A stretch of 14,172 nt of DNA from Patescibacteria group bacterium (GTDB lineage: Bacteria; Patescibacteriota; Minisyncoccia; Phycocordibacterales; PALSA-1337): the NCBI GenBank assembly GCA_004298345.1, contig SCTV01000026.1, positions 1-14,172 of the forward strand. The letters run 5' to 3'. Below the pieces are notes generated by a model. It was not told the origin of the DNA. It saw only the letters and a list, made by a program, of their open reading frames with translations, and searched no databases. A program made the position numbers and the translations under genes. The number at the start of each line of letters is the position of its first letter. Position 1 is the first letter of the stretch. This document shows positions 7,683 to 13,519 of this stretch, one piece after another.

Positions 7683-8054
7683 TCACTTCCATAAATTCAA
7701 AAGTACACCGATGTAATGTACAACCACATACAAAAAGAAAATGTATCCGAGCACTCCGGCAATTACAGACAACGCGACAGTGTTAATTATTTCATTTCGT
7801 CTCTTTTTTGCTTCATCAACAGTACAAATTCCTTTGACTCGGCGGAAATAAAATATGAGTGAAAGGATCAAAGCAAGCAGACCAACAAGTCGAAAGTACC
7901 ATTTGTATTCTCCATACAGAATGTCTGCAAAAGATGAAGCAAAAGTCACCGTTCCCACTCCGAGAAGCACCAAAATAATCGGCGATAAACAGCAAAGTGA
8001 TGCGAGTAGTATCGGCACTGAGCTAATTTTCAAAATTTCTGTCAGATTTAGCAT
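7683..8054 (-). CDS. Small three-helix membrane protein, MerT-like
   Basis: A 123-residue integral membrane protein with three predicted membrane segments (about 13-38, 53-70, 92-115). The first contains a vicinal cysteine pair followed by a proline, LLASLCCLSPIILVLLGVG (C21, C22), the arrangement of mercuric transporter MerT. A third Cys (C77) sits in the loop after segment 2, where MerT carries its second cysteine pair. The likeness is clear in segment 1 and weak elsewhere, and no merA, merP or merR is nearby, so mercury transport is uncertain. It is probably the first gene of the operon, 36 nt before msrA-msrB. It could instead move reducing equivalents or metal ions across the membrane. 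The ATG at 8054 follows an extended -10 box by 6 nt, so the mRNA is probably leaderless. Confidence 0.6.
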   Translation of the reverse strand: MLNLTEILKISSVPILLASLCCLSPIILVLLGVGTVTFASSFADILYGEYKWYFRLVGLLALILSLIFYFRRVKGICTVDEAKKRRNEIINTVALSVIAGVLGYIFFLYVVVHYIGVLLNLWK

Positions 8055-8060
8055 GGAAAT

Positions 8061-8069
8061 AGTATAGCA
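8061..8069 (-). promoter_or_regulatory. Extended -10 promoter, leaderless, for the MerT-like/msrAB operon
   Basis: On the minus strand TGC-TATACT (8061-8069) is an extended -10 element that ends exactly 6 nt before the ATG at 8054, placing the transcription start at or next to the A of the ATG. No good -35 hexamer is visible, as expected for extended -10 promoters. Confidence 0.6.
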
Positions 8070-8097
8070 TAAAAAGGTTGAGGATACGGTCAGTAAT

Positions 8098-8131
8098 TTA
8101 AACGGCTAAACTCGTGGGTTTAGCCGTTTAA
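8098..8131. terminator. Perfect 14-bp hairpin between transcription units
   Basis: Arms TTAAACGGCTAAAC (8098-8111) and complement (8118-8131) enclose a 6-nt loop. Neither side has a long T-tract beyond the A/T-rich arm ends. It lies between two same-strand (minus) units, downstream of the terminator at 8247-8271, so it is probably a backup terminator. Its core AACGGCT recurs in the hairpin at 12546-12582. Confidence 0.55.
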
Positions 8132-8246
8132 TGTGGCTCTGTATAAGCGTATGTTTAAAAAATAACCTTTTACGACTTTAAGGCCCCCTTTGGCGTAAAG
8201 GCTCAGCCGCAAAAGATCAAGTTTTTAAAGTAAAATCGTCACAAAT
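8132..8246. other. Intergenic stretch with local RNA-like pairing
   Basis: No gene is visible. A nested hairpin is possible at 8166-8201: CCTTT(T)ACG pairs with CGTAAAGG around an inner AAGG/CCTT stem. A second long pairing is ACTTTAA with TTAAAGT across about 8175-8231. The role is unknown; it may only be the 3' end of the upstream minus-strand transcript. Confidence 0.3.
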
Positions 8247-8271
8247 AAAAAACCACCTGACCAAGGCGGCT
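8247..8271 (-). terminator. Rho-independent terminator after the small exported protein gene
   Basis: On the minus strand AGCCGCC (8265-8271), a 7-nt loop and GGTGGTT (8251-8257) pair with two G-U wobbles and run into a T-tract (8247-8252). The hairpin begins inside the stop codon at 8271-8273. Confidence 0.7.
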
Positions 8272-8606
8272 TAGGGACGTTTTTTGTATGAGTCAAACGC
8301 TTCACGACTTACTGTCCAACCTGGCTGACCAGCAACGTCCTTGGCAATAAACTTTTCTACATCAGCCAAGCTTTTGCCGGGAACATAGCCTATGAGGGTC
8401 AGTAGGTTCTCTGAAACCTTGTAATCAACAATCCGGAGATCAAAGAGCTCGCTTTCGACGACCCCGCGAAGGACCATCGCCAAATGCTCTGGGATTGATA
8501 CGTCAAAGTCATATACCCCCTTGAACTCAGCGAGAGGTGGATTACTTCGTGCCGTTGACAAGAGCAGGACTGGCACAAACAAACGGACGACAACATTTAC
8601 TGTCAT
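8271..8606 (-). CDS. Small probably exported protein of unknown function
   Basis: A 111-residue product I do not recognise. The N-terminus has a short hydrophobic run (4-17, VNVVVRLFVPVLLLS) that reads as a signal peptide or anchor, but there is no lipobox Cys. The remainder is soluble and mixed alpha/beta in character, with FKGVYDFDVSIPEHLAMVL and a region rich in Val, Leu and charged residues, and no cysteine. The start is well supported: AAAGG (8613-8617) lies 6 nt before the ATG at 8606, one of only two good ribosome binding sites in this window. It lies 45 nt downstream of the ABC-F gene on the same strand and could be co-transcribed with it. A terminator hairpin starts at its stop codon, which supports a real expressed gene. 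Confidence 0.6.
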   Translation of the reverse strand: MTVNVVVRLFVPVLLLSTARSNPPLAEFKGVYDFDVSIPEHLAMVLRGVVESELFDLRIVDYKVSENLLTLIGYVPGKSLADVEKFIAKDVAGQPGWTVSREAFDSYKKRP

Positions 8607-8651
8607 AAGGAGCCTTTCATTACGAAATCTACCATAAAGCAGGCTACGCGT

Positions 8652-10115
8652 CTATTTTTCTAAATCCAACGTCTCATCTATCCGAATCTGCTCCACAAAT
8701 TCTGGCACGTGCGAGACGAGAATCATTGCACCCTTGTATTCAGAAAGGGCCTGGGCAATCAGGGGCAGATGTCGGAAATTGATATGGTTGGTCGGCTCGT
8801 CGAGAATAAGAAATCCTGGGGCTTCGAGTACCAGCCGAGCAAAAGCCACGAGACCTTTTTGTCCTTCTGACAGACTACCGATTTTAGTATCGATCACATC
8901 TGAGGTGATGAGAAATCCTGACGCTACCGCACGCACCCGCTCTTGATCAAAGCCTCCCGCCGCGGTCATGAGCGACTTGAGTACTGTCTCATCAAAATTG
9001 AGTGTCGAGAAATCCTGGCGATAGTAGCCAGTCTTTACGCCTGGTGCAATAGTCACACCCTTTGCATCACCTCGCGCGATGGACTCGAGCAAGGTACTTT
9101 TACCAATACCGTTTGGGCCACGCAAAAGAAGGTGAGAACCTTTTTTAAGCGACAGAGATGCCTTACGGCTCACTGGTTTATGATTTTTGCCGAGTACGGT
9201 GTATGAAAATATTTTGACTAGCTCACCGACAAGATCATTTTGATTTGGAATAGTAAAAGGTTTGATTGTCCGATCCTCTTTTCGCACATCCACTTTTTCC
9301 TCTTCAAGCTCTTCAGCTTTTTCTCGCATCCTTTTTGCCACGAGGCGCATCTGACCTCCCTTTTGAGCAAAAAAGTTGGCTTTATCTTTATTTTCTTGAA
9401 TTTCTTTGGCGAGCTGAGCGTTTTTGCGATTTTCTTTTTCGATACGAGCAGAAATTTCTTTTACTACATCAAAATAGTTCCCTGAGTACTGCTCCACTTT
9501 CCGAGTATGAATATCTAAATATAGAACACCATCACTAAAGGCGTTGAGAAAATCGGCATCGTGAGAAATTACCACTACCGACTTTGGATAATTGACCAGA
9601 AACTGTGTCAGATGCTCGATACCAGCTTTGTCGAGATTGTTGGTCGGCTCATCGAGGAGGAGCAAGTCTGGATTTTGAATCAATGCTGAAGCAAGAAGGA
9701 GTCGGGCTTGTTGTCCACCAGAGAAACTTTTTACAATTCTCTCATGCATTTTTTCGTGATCTCGCAAATTGACTGCTTCGAGCACCTCGTCTATTCGAGG
9801 ATCGATGTCGTACACCTTTTCTTTAAAACATTTTTGAAAGAAATCTCGCACCGTGAGCTCGAGATCTGGCCGAGGGATGACCTGTCGAGAGATGGCGATA
9901 GTCAAACCGTTCATAAGATTGACCTTACCCCCAGATGGAGCAAGGCCTTTGGTGATAAGCTGAAAAATAGTGCTCTTGCCAGCGCCGTTTTGTCCCATGA
10001 CCGTAATCTTTGTGCCACGACGAATCACAAAATCAGCCTCATCTAAAATCGGCTTATTGTGCCCATATTCAAAAGACACTTTTTCAAATGAAACGATGCT
10101 ATCGGTTTTTGCCAT
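8652..10115 (-). CDS. ABC-F family ATPase (ribosome-associated, Uup/EttA-like)
   Basis: A 487-residue soluble protein with two ATP-binding cassettes and no membrane segment, the ABC-F layout. ABC-F proteins act at the ribosomal E site, in translation control or antibiotic protection. Cassette 1: Walker A GQNGAGKST (41-49), signature FSGGQ (131-135), Walker B LLLLDEPTNNLD (151-162), switch SHD (184-186). Residues about 215-290 form the charged coiled linker. Cassette 2: GPNGIGKST (333-341), atypical signature LSEGQ (415-419), LILDEPTNHIN (436-446), SH (468-469). It is shorter than EttA. I take the ATG at 10115 over the in-frame GTG at 10133 because the promoter's -10 box overlaps the longer form and lies 8 nt before this ATG. 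Which ABC-F subfamily it belongs to cannot be settled by eye. Confidence 0.95.
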   Translation of the reverse strand: MAKTDSIVSFEKVSFEYGHNKPILDEADFVIRRGTKITVMGQNGAGKSTIFQLITKGLAPSGGKVNLMNGLTIAISRQVIPRPDLELTVRDFFQKCFKEKVYDIDPRIDEVLEAVNLRDHEKMHERIVKSFSGGQQARLLLASALIQNPDLLLLDEPTNNLDKAGIEHLTQFLVNYPKSVVVISHDADFLNAFSDGVLYLDIHTRKVEQYSGNYFDVVKEISARIEKENRKNAQLAKEIQENKDKANFFAQKGGQMRLVAKRMREKAEELEEEKVDVRKEDRTIKPFTIPNQNDLVGELVKIFSYTVLGKNHKPVSRKASLSLKKGSHLLLRGPNGIGKSTLLESIARGDAKGVTIAPGVKTGYYRQDFSTLNFDETVLKSLMTAAGGFDQERVRAVASGFLITSDVIDTKIGSLSEGQKGLVAFARLVLEAPGFLILDEPTNHINFRHLPLIAQALSEYKGAMILVSHVPEFVEQIRIDETLDLEK

Positions 10116-10123
10116 GAGGTAGT

Positions 10124-10152
10124 ACTGTAACACGAGAATCGGGTAGAATCAA
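10124..10152 (-). promoter_or_regulatory. Near-leaderless promoter of the ABC-F gene
   Basis: On the minus strand TTGATT (10147-10152), a 17-nt spacer and TACAGT (10124-10129). The -10 ends 8 nt before the ATG at 10115, so the leader would be 0-2 nt. The -35 is embedded in the small palindrome GAATC-AA-GATTC (10146-10157). Confidence 0.55.
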
Positions 10153-10180
10153 GATTCACGATTCATGATTTATGAATGAA
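10153..10180. repeat. Four degenerate 7-bp repeats upstream of the ABC-F promoter
   Basis: GATTCAC, GATTCAT, GATTTAT and GAATGAA follow each other without gaps, and ATTCAT/ATGAAT (10161-10166 with 10172-10177) can also pair. The position directly behind the -35 box would suit an operator, but the repeats are short and imperfect. Confidence 0.35.
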
Positions 10181-10198
10181 TACGAAAACAAACGACTC

Positions 10199-10248
10199 AT
10201 ACAAACTAAAACTGCGCGACCTTTTGGTCGCGCAGTTTTAGTTTGTAT
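10199..10248 (-). terminator. Perfect 23-bp stem terminator after the cold-shock gene
   Basis: Arms 10199-10221 and 10226-10248 are exact complements around a TTTT/AAAA loop, with a GC-rich core (CTGCGCGACC) and A/T-rich outer ends. It starts 17 nt after the stop of the minus-strand cold-shock gene. The A-rich and T-rich arms could serve either direction, but no plus-strand gene ends here. Confidence 0.85.
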
Positions 10249-10264
10249 TCGTGCTACGTACTAT

Positions 10265-10468
10265 TTACGCAACTACTGATACGTTGATCGCTGAAGGGCC
10301 TTTTGGTCCGTCACCGATTTCAAAGGTTACTTTCATACCCTCCTTAAGAGCGTCGAAAGCAACACCTTTGAGATCCTTTGAATGGAAGAAAAGATCCTTT
10401 ACTTCGCCTTCGCGAGCAATGAATCCAAATCCTCGATCCGTAAGGGTCTTAATTGTTCCTGACATCAT
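10265..10468 (-). CDS. Cold-shock domain protein (CspA family)
   Basis: A 67-residue single cold-shock domain, normal length for CspA-type RNA/DNA chaperones that melt secondary structure in single-stranded nucleic acid. It starts GTIKTLTDRGFGFI, where RGFGFI (12-17) is RNP1, and continues to DLFFHSKDL (25-33), RNP2. The remainder fits the five-strand barrel, ending AINVSV. Either ATG of the initial MM (10468 or 10465) could be used; no Shine-Dalgarno sequence is present. It stands alone between a strong promoter and a strong terminator, so it is a monocistronic and probably highly expressed gene. The near-identical promoter of the DEAD-box helicase gene suggests joint control. Confidence 0.98.
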   Translation of the reverse strand: MMSGTIKTLTDRGFGFIAREGEVKDLFFHSKDLKGVAFDALKEGMKVTFEIGDGPKGPSAINVSVVA

Positions 10469-10513
10469 GTGAATGTTCTAATTAGTTATACTAAGAAACT
10501 CGACTGCATTTCT

Positions 10514-10527
10514 GTGCCTCTAGGCAC
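10514..10527 (-). promoter_or_regulatory. Hairpin near the 5' end of the cold-shock mRNA
   Basis: GTGCC, a TAGA loop (minus strand) and GGCAC form a 5-bp stem within the first 20 nt of the roughly 63-nt leader. Such 5'-end stems can protect an mRNA or report temperature; nothing here proves either. Confidence 0.4.
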
Positions 10528-10537
10528 CTATATATCA

Positions 10538-10566
10538 AGTATATACTATAAGTATTATTTTGTCAA
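10538..10566 (-). promoter_or_regulatory. Strong sigma-70 promoter of the cold-shock gene
   Basis: On the minus strand TTGACA (10561-10566), a 17-nt spacer and TATACT (10538-10543) match consensus at 11 of 12 positions. The start should be near 10531, giving a leader of about 63 nt. Confidence 0.82.
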
Positions 10567-10618
10567 GGGTTTTAGGTGGAAAAGCTAATCCAGCCTTATA
10601 GAGCTTCGTATAAAATAT

Positions 10619-10662
10619 ACAAACAAAAACCACACGCCCTGGGGCGTGTGGTTTTTGTTTGT
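10619..10662 (-). terminator. 21-bp stem terminator downstream of the SWIB gene
   Basis: Arms 10619-10639 and 10642-10662 are exact complements (core CCACACGCCC) with a 2-4-nt loop. Read on the minus strand the stem ends in TTTTTGTTTGT and further T. Outer arms and the adjoining GTGCTAC match the terminator at 10199-10248, so both come from one terminator type. Confidence 0.8.
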
Positions 10663-10680
10663 GCTACTTTTGCTGGATAG

Positions 10681-10800
10681 AACTTTTCTGGCTGGATGCA
10701 ATTCGCGGCACCAGCTCAGCTCGCGACCAAAATGTAGACCAACTACATTGCGGGAGCGAGCTGGGCGCAGTAACAAAGAAGTGCGCCGGCCAGGAAAGTT
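10681..10800. other. 120-nt multi-stem structured element, candidate RNA or mobile palindrome
   Basis: Nested pairing is visible: P1, AACTTTTCTGGC (10681-10692) with GCCAGGAAAGTT (10789-10800); P2, CCAGCTC (10711-10717) with GAGCTGG (10758-10764), continued by GCTC/GAGC and GC/GC with bulges, and capped by AATGTAG/CTACATT (10731-10737 with 10743-10749); P3, GCGCA (10765-10769) with TGCGC (10782-10786). The closing stem begins 3 nt after the SWIB stop codon, and the next item on that strand is the terminator at 10619-10662. The segment is more GC-rich than its surroundings. The one imperfect P1 pair is G-U in plus-strand RNA but A-C in minus-strand RNA. No known RNA family is recognised. Confidence 0.5.
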
Positions 10801-10803
10801 ATA

Positions 10804-11061
10804 TTAGGATAGATGTTTCGAGACGAGCTTAGTCATCTCAAACATATTCACCACCGCCTTGCCGCCAAACACCTTCTTGAGTGCTGCATCAGCGTTGATG
10901 TTTCGCTTGTTACTTGGATCCTGGAGATTCTTGCCTTTGATGTAAACCCAGAGAGCCTTTACTACCTCTGATCGAGGCATTGGTCCCTTGCCCACAACAA
11001 CTGCTAGGTCTGCGCTCACAGTCAACGGCTTCATAAATGCAGAATTGGTTTTTGGTGCCAT
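10804..11061 (-). CDS. SWIB/MDM2 domain protein
   Basis: An 85-residue protein consisting almost wholly of one SWIB domain: AFMKPLTVSADLAVVVG (8-24), PMPRSEVVKALWVYIKG (27-43), LQDPSNKRNINAD (46-58), KVFGGKAVVNMFEMTKLVSK. In eukaryotes the fold belongs to chromatin-remodelling subunits. Bacterial stand-alone copies occur in chlamydiae and many candidate-phylum bacteria, and are thought to bind DNA or topoisomerase-like partners; their job is not settled. Length and motif spacing are complete and normal. It is read alone on the minus strand from an extended -10 promoter, and its stop codon abuts the structured element and then the terminator. No Shine-Dalgarno sequence is obvious. Confidence 0.96.
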   Translation of the reverse strand: MAPKTNSAFMKPLTVSADLAVVVGKGPMPRSEVVKALWVYIKGKNLQDPSNKRNINADAALKKVFGGKAVVNMFEMTKLVSKHLS

Positions 11062-11088
11062 ATATGTTTATTATTTAATAACGAGTCT

Positions 11089-11097
11089 ATTCTACCA
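11089..11097 (-). promoter_or_regulatory. Probable extended -10 promoter of the SWIB gene
   Basis: TGG-TAGAAT on the minus strand, with no clear -35, would start RNA near 11082 and give a leader of about 20 nt. Confidence 0.4.
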
Positions 11098-11174
11098 TAC
11101 AAGCCTCTTTCTGGGAAGCAAGGGGTGAATTTGGGTAGATTTCCACAGCTTTCTGGAATTTTGCTTCACACCCA

Positions 11175-11447
11175 TCAAACCTTCTGGCTGATGAGGCTTA
11201 TTTTTCTTTCTCTCGTCCAACTTTGTAGCTCTATCTCCCTCTTTCGAGCCTCGGAAAATGTTTTATATGTTTCAAAATATTTCAGCACGACTGGCCGGCG
11301 AATCTTTGTATAGTGCGCACCGGTTTTGGAGTTGTTGTGTTGATGTACTCTTTTTTCTAAATCATTGGTAAAGCCGACATAGAGCGTCTTGTCTTTACAT
11401 TCGAGTATATAGGTGTAATACAGCATTTTTTGCTTATCTACCAACAT
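11175..11447 (-). CDS. GIY-YIG nuclease superfamily protein (UPF0213/YhbQ-like)
   Basis: A 90-residue single-domain member of the GIY-YIG fold. The two signature tripeptides appear as YTY (11-13) and YVG (23-25) in [20 protein letters not shown], followed by [10 protein letters not shown] (29-38) with the usual Arg, and the Glu-bearing helix [14 protein letters not shown] (63-76). This is the whole length of the small UPF0213 family, whose members may nick or bind DNA but have no firmly assigned role. The start is either ATG at 11447 or the one at 11426; the second lies immediately before the conserved YYTYIL strand, and neither has a ribosome binding site. It stands apart from other genes, and I see no terminator I trust after it. 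Confidence 0.94.
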   Translation of the reverse strand: MLVDKQKMLYYTYILECKDKTLYVGFTNDLEKRVHQHNNSKTGAHYTKIRRPVVLKYFETYKTFSEARKREIELQSWTRERKISLISQKV

Positions 11448-11676
11448 TTTAACTAAAACTATCTCTCACTTTCTAATCATACCATTCCTCGGATAGAAGA
11501 CCATTTACTCCAAGCACAAAATTTCTCGTCAGCTTGCTGCGAGGAGCTTCATTATGTAATACTATCGGCTTTATTTCGTCCTCATATTTAGAAGCCTAGG
11601 TCGAATTATTATCAGTCTAAATGTATGCTTACTAAAAGCTACAATTTCGTTTTCATTATTAACTTAAAACAAACAC
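11448..11676. other. Divergent intergenic region, no gene seen
   Basis: AT-rich spacer between the GIY-YIG gene and the peptidoglycan-binding gene. A small bulged hairpin is present at 11525-11543 (CTCG-T-CAGC with GCTG-CGAG). Weak -10-like sequences (TATGCT at 11624, TACAAT at 11640) may serve the plus-strand gene, but no -35 fits either well. Confidence 0.35.
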
Positions 11677-12381
11677 ATGAAAAACGTATCTCTAAATCTC
11701 CGTGCATTGCAAGCAACACATCTCCGCACTCTCGCGTGGATCGGCTTTGCCGTGATGGCAGTAGCGGTACTTGCATGGGCGCAGATAAATCGCGCAGAAG
11801 CTCAAAGCTATGACTATCATACTGTGGATAGTACACTCAGCATCGGTATGAACGGTCAGCAAGTACGCAATCTCCAGCGACTCCTTGCTGCAGATCCTCT
11901 CGTCTATCCTGAAGGATTGGTTACCGGCTATTTCGGGCCTCTTACTCGAAAAGCTGTGGTCAATTTCCAAATTGGATATGACCTACCTCCAGTCGGTGCT
12001 GTAGGGCCACTTACCAAAGCAACACTAAATACCGTCGTCAACAATCAGCATCTCGTTGATGTGAGCGCCCCACAAATCAACACAGTCACTGTTAGCAACA
12101 CGAGTAGCACTGCCGTTAGTGTAGCGTGGACTACCAACGAAGTTGCTCGAGGCAAAGTATTCTTCAGTACCGCACCTATCAGTATTGTAGAGTTTGACAA
12201 GGCCAAAGTAGAACCATTTATTAGCGGCGAAGTGGTGAGCGATTCAGCCTTCGGTGTGATTAAGAGCATGGCTCTCCCAAATCTTCTTGCAAATCGAACA
12301 TACTATTATGTCATCGTAGCAATAGATGCGGAAGGTAATGTCTCGATAACACGACCAGCACTCTTTAGTACAGGAAATTAG
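11677..12381 (+). CDS. Exported peptidoglycan-binding protein with a fibronectin-III-like domain
   Basis: A 234-residue envelope protein. Residues about 17-35 (RTLAWIGFAVMAVAVLAWA) are a signal peptide or anchor, with AEA-Q just after as a plausible cleavage site. Residues about 52-115 form a PG_binding_1 domain: LSIGMNGQQVRNLQRLLA, a GLVTGYFGPLTRKAVVNFQ core and a closing VGPLTKATLN. This three-helix module binds cell-wall peptidoglycan. Residues about 130-232 are a beta-sandwich of the fibronectin-III or phosphatase-N type, with VSVAWTTNEVARGKVFFST and LLANRTYYYVIVAIDAEGN. There is no catalytic domain, so it is probably a wall-attached adhesive or scaffolding protein. No Shine-Dalgarno sequence precedes the ATG. 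A hairpin terminator follows about 50 nt after its TAG stop. Confidence 0.93.
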   Translation: MKNVSLNLRALQATHLRTLAWIGFAVMAVAVLAWAQINRAEAQSYDYHTVDSTLSIGMNGQQVRNLQRLLAADPLVYPEGLVTGYFGPLTRKAVVNFQIGYDLPPVGAVGPLTKATLNTVVNNQHLVDVSAPQINTVTVSNTSSTAVSVAWTTNEVARGKVFFSTAPISIVEFDKAKVEPFISGEVVSDSAFGVIKSMALPNLLANRTYYYVIVAIDAEGNVSITRPALFSTGN

Positions 12382-12433
12382 CTCTATGAAAAAACAAATC
12401 CCTACAAAAAGATATAGTGTGCATGGAATCAAG

Positions 12434-12453
12434 AGCCCCTACTGGGGGCTTTT
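12434..12453 (+). terminator. Rho-independent terminator after the peptidoglycan-binding gene
   Basis: AGCCCC (12434-12439), loop TACTG and GGGGCT (12445-12450) are followed by TTT. The T-tract is short. Confidence 0.7.
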
Positions 12454-12545
12454 GGCCGTGGACAGAATATAACTCGAGCCACAACTAATCTAAAAATTAG
12501 GATTTTCCGTTTTTTCACCTCTCTAAAATACGGCTCTAAATAGAC

Positions 12546-12582
12546 ATTTTAACGGCTCATTAGCTTAATGAGCCGTTAAAAT
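12546..12582. terminator. 17-bp bidirectional terminator between convergent genes
   Basis: Arms 12546-12562 and 12566-12582 are exact complements with a 3-nt nominal loop. Outer A/T ends supply a T-tract in both directions. It sits between the plus-strand peptidoglycan-binding gene and the minus-strand transporter gene, as a shared terminator should. The core AACGGCT matches the hairpin at 8098-8131. Confidence 0.8.
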
Positions 12583-12619
12583 TGAAGCCCACTAAACCAT
12601 TCGAAATACTTTTCTTCAA

Positions 12620-13513
12620 TTACTCTTTGACCAAAATAATACCCACAATAAGCACCACAAAAAGACCGAGTTTCCTCAAAACCTTTTTTCGATGTAAATC
12701 CTCCTTAAAAAGTTTCGGGAATAATCCGTGACCTATCCAGGCATAGAGAAGCAAAAAGAAGGGTGAGGCCATGGTAATCCCCTTTACCACACTTACAGAG
12801 GTGAGCGATATTGCCTGACCTTCACTCGCAAGCCCAAGAAATGTAAAAAATTCTTCAATCAAAAATAGCGGTGCGAGTTTGATAAAAAGAGGTAATGTTG
12901 CTTTTGCATCCTTTCGCACTCCCGAGGACAAAAGGAGTATTGTACCGAAAATAAGAGCGGTGATTGATTCCCCTCCAACTGCAGTACTCACAGTCACACC
13001 TTGCACAAAAAGTAATTTAAGAAAAATGGCTTCGAAAGCAAGAAGGAGTGCGGCACAACTTATATAGCCCATGGCCTTACTAAATCGAAACTTTGCCCGA
13101 CTGTGATGTAAAGCTAAAGCAAAAACACTAATTACGATAAGACCGATACCGACATATTGTTGAAAATCAAGAACTTCTCCAACGATGAAAAATGCCAAGA
13201 CCGGTACAAAAATACGACCCACAGCAAAAAAAGAGACTGCAATCGAGGTATCGTCTGAACGAAGACCTAAATAATAAGGATACAAATATCCAACAGCGAC
13301 TAAGCCCAAACCAATAAAAAGAGGAAGTGTACTAAGTGGAGGAAGTGTCGGTGGTGAAAAATAAAAAAGAAACGGAACAAATAAAACATTAAAAAGAGAG
13401 GAATAGAAAGCAAGTGTCATCGGGTGACGAAATTCCTTGTTTACCAGAAAGTTATCGAAGATCTCTGCTATCGCATAAAAAGCCGGAGACAAAAATGCGT
13501 ATAAAAGCCACAT
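12620..13513 (-). CDS. EamA/DMT-superfamily membrane transporter
   Basis: A 297-residue polytopic membrane protein with about ten hydrophobic segments in two five-helix halves, the drug/metabolite transporter layout. It starts with MWLLYAFLSPAFYAIAEIFD. The first half ends near GEVLDFQQYVGIGLIVISVF (about 113-132), the usual EamA motif in which a Gly-Glu precedes the last helix of a repeat. A charged loop (HHSRAKFRFSKAMG) then leads into the second half. Such proteins export or import small metabolites, amino acids or drugs across the cytoplasmic membrane; the substrate is not predictable. The second half lacks an equally clear GE motif (IGHGLFPKLFKED instead). The ATG at 13513 lies 6 nt after an extended -10 box, so the mRNA is probably leaderless. 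Confidence 0.87.
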   Translation of the reverse strand: MWLLYAFLSPAFYAIAEIFDNFLVNKEFRHPMTLAFYSSLFNVLFVPFLFYFSPPTLPPLSTLPLFIGLGLVAVGYLYPYYLGLRSDDTSIAVSFFAVGRIFVPVLAFFIVGEVLDFQQYVGIGLIVISVFALALHHSRAKFRFSKAMGYISCAALLLAFEAIFLKLLFVQGVTVSTAVGGESITALIFGTILLLSSGVRKDAKATLPLFIKLAPLFLIEEFFTFLGLASEGQAISLTSVSVVKGITMASPFFLLLYAWIGHGLFPKLFKEDLHRKKVLRKLGLFVVLIVGIILVKE

Positions 13514-13519
13514 GAGAAA

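Noticed and set aside
7683..8054. A mercury resistance operon
   Set aside because: Only a MerT-like first helix is present; there is no merA, merP or merR, and the neighbours are oxidative-damage and unassigned genes.
10116..10133. GTG start for the ABC-F gene
   Set aside because: It would lie within the -10 box of a well-spaced promoter; the ATG at 10115 also fits the normal ABC-F N-terminus.
10153..10180. CRISPR or replication iterons
   Set aside because: Repeats are 7 bp, degenerate and without spacers, and no cas, rep or dnaA genes are nearby.
10585..10776. 63-codon minus-strand open frame over the structured element
   Set aside because: It runs through both arms of the terminator hairpin and half of the structured element, and its composition follows those palindromes; it does not look like a protein gene.
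10681..10800. Integron attC site
   Set aside because: The ends do not fit the RYYYAAC and GTTRRRY core sites, and no integrase or gene-cassette array is present.
12386..12472. 28-codon frame starting 4 nt after the peptidoglycan-binding gene
   Set aside because: It spans the terminator hairpin at 12434-12453 and lacks a ribosome binding site.
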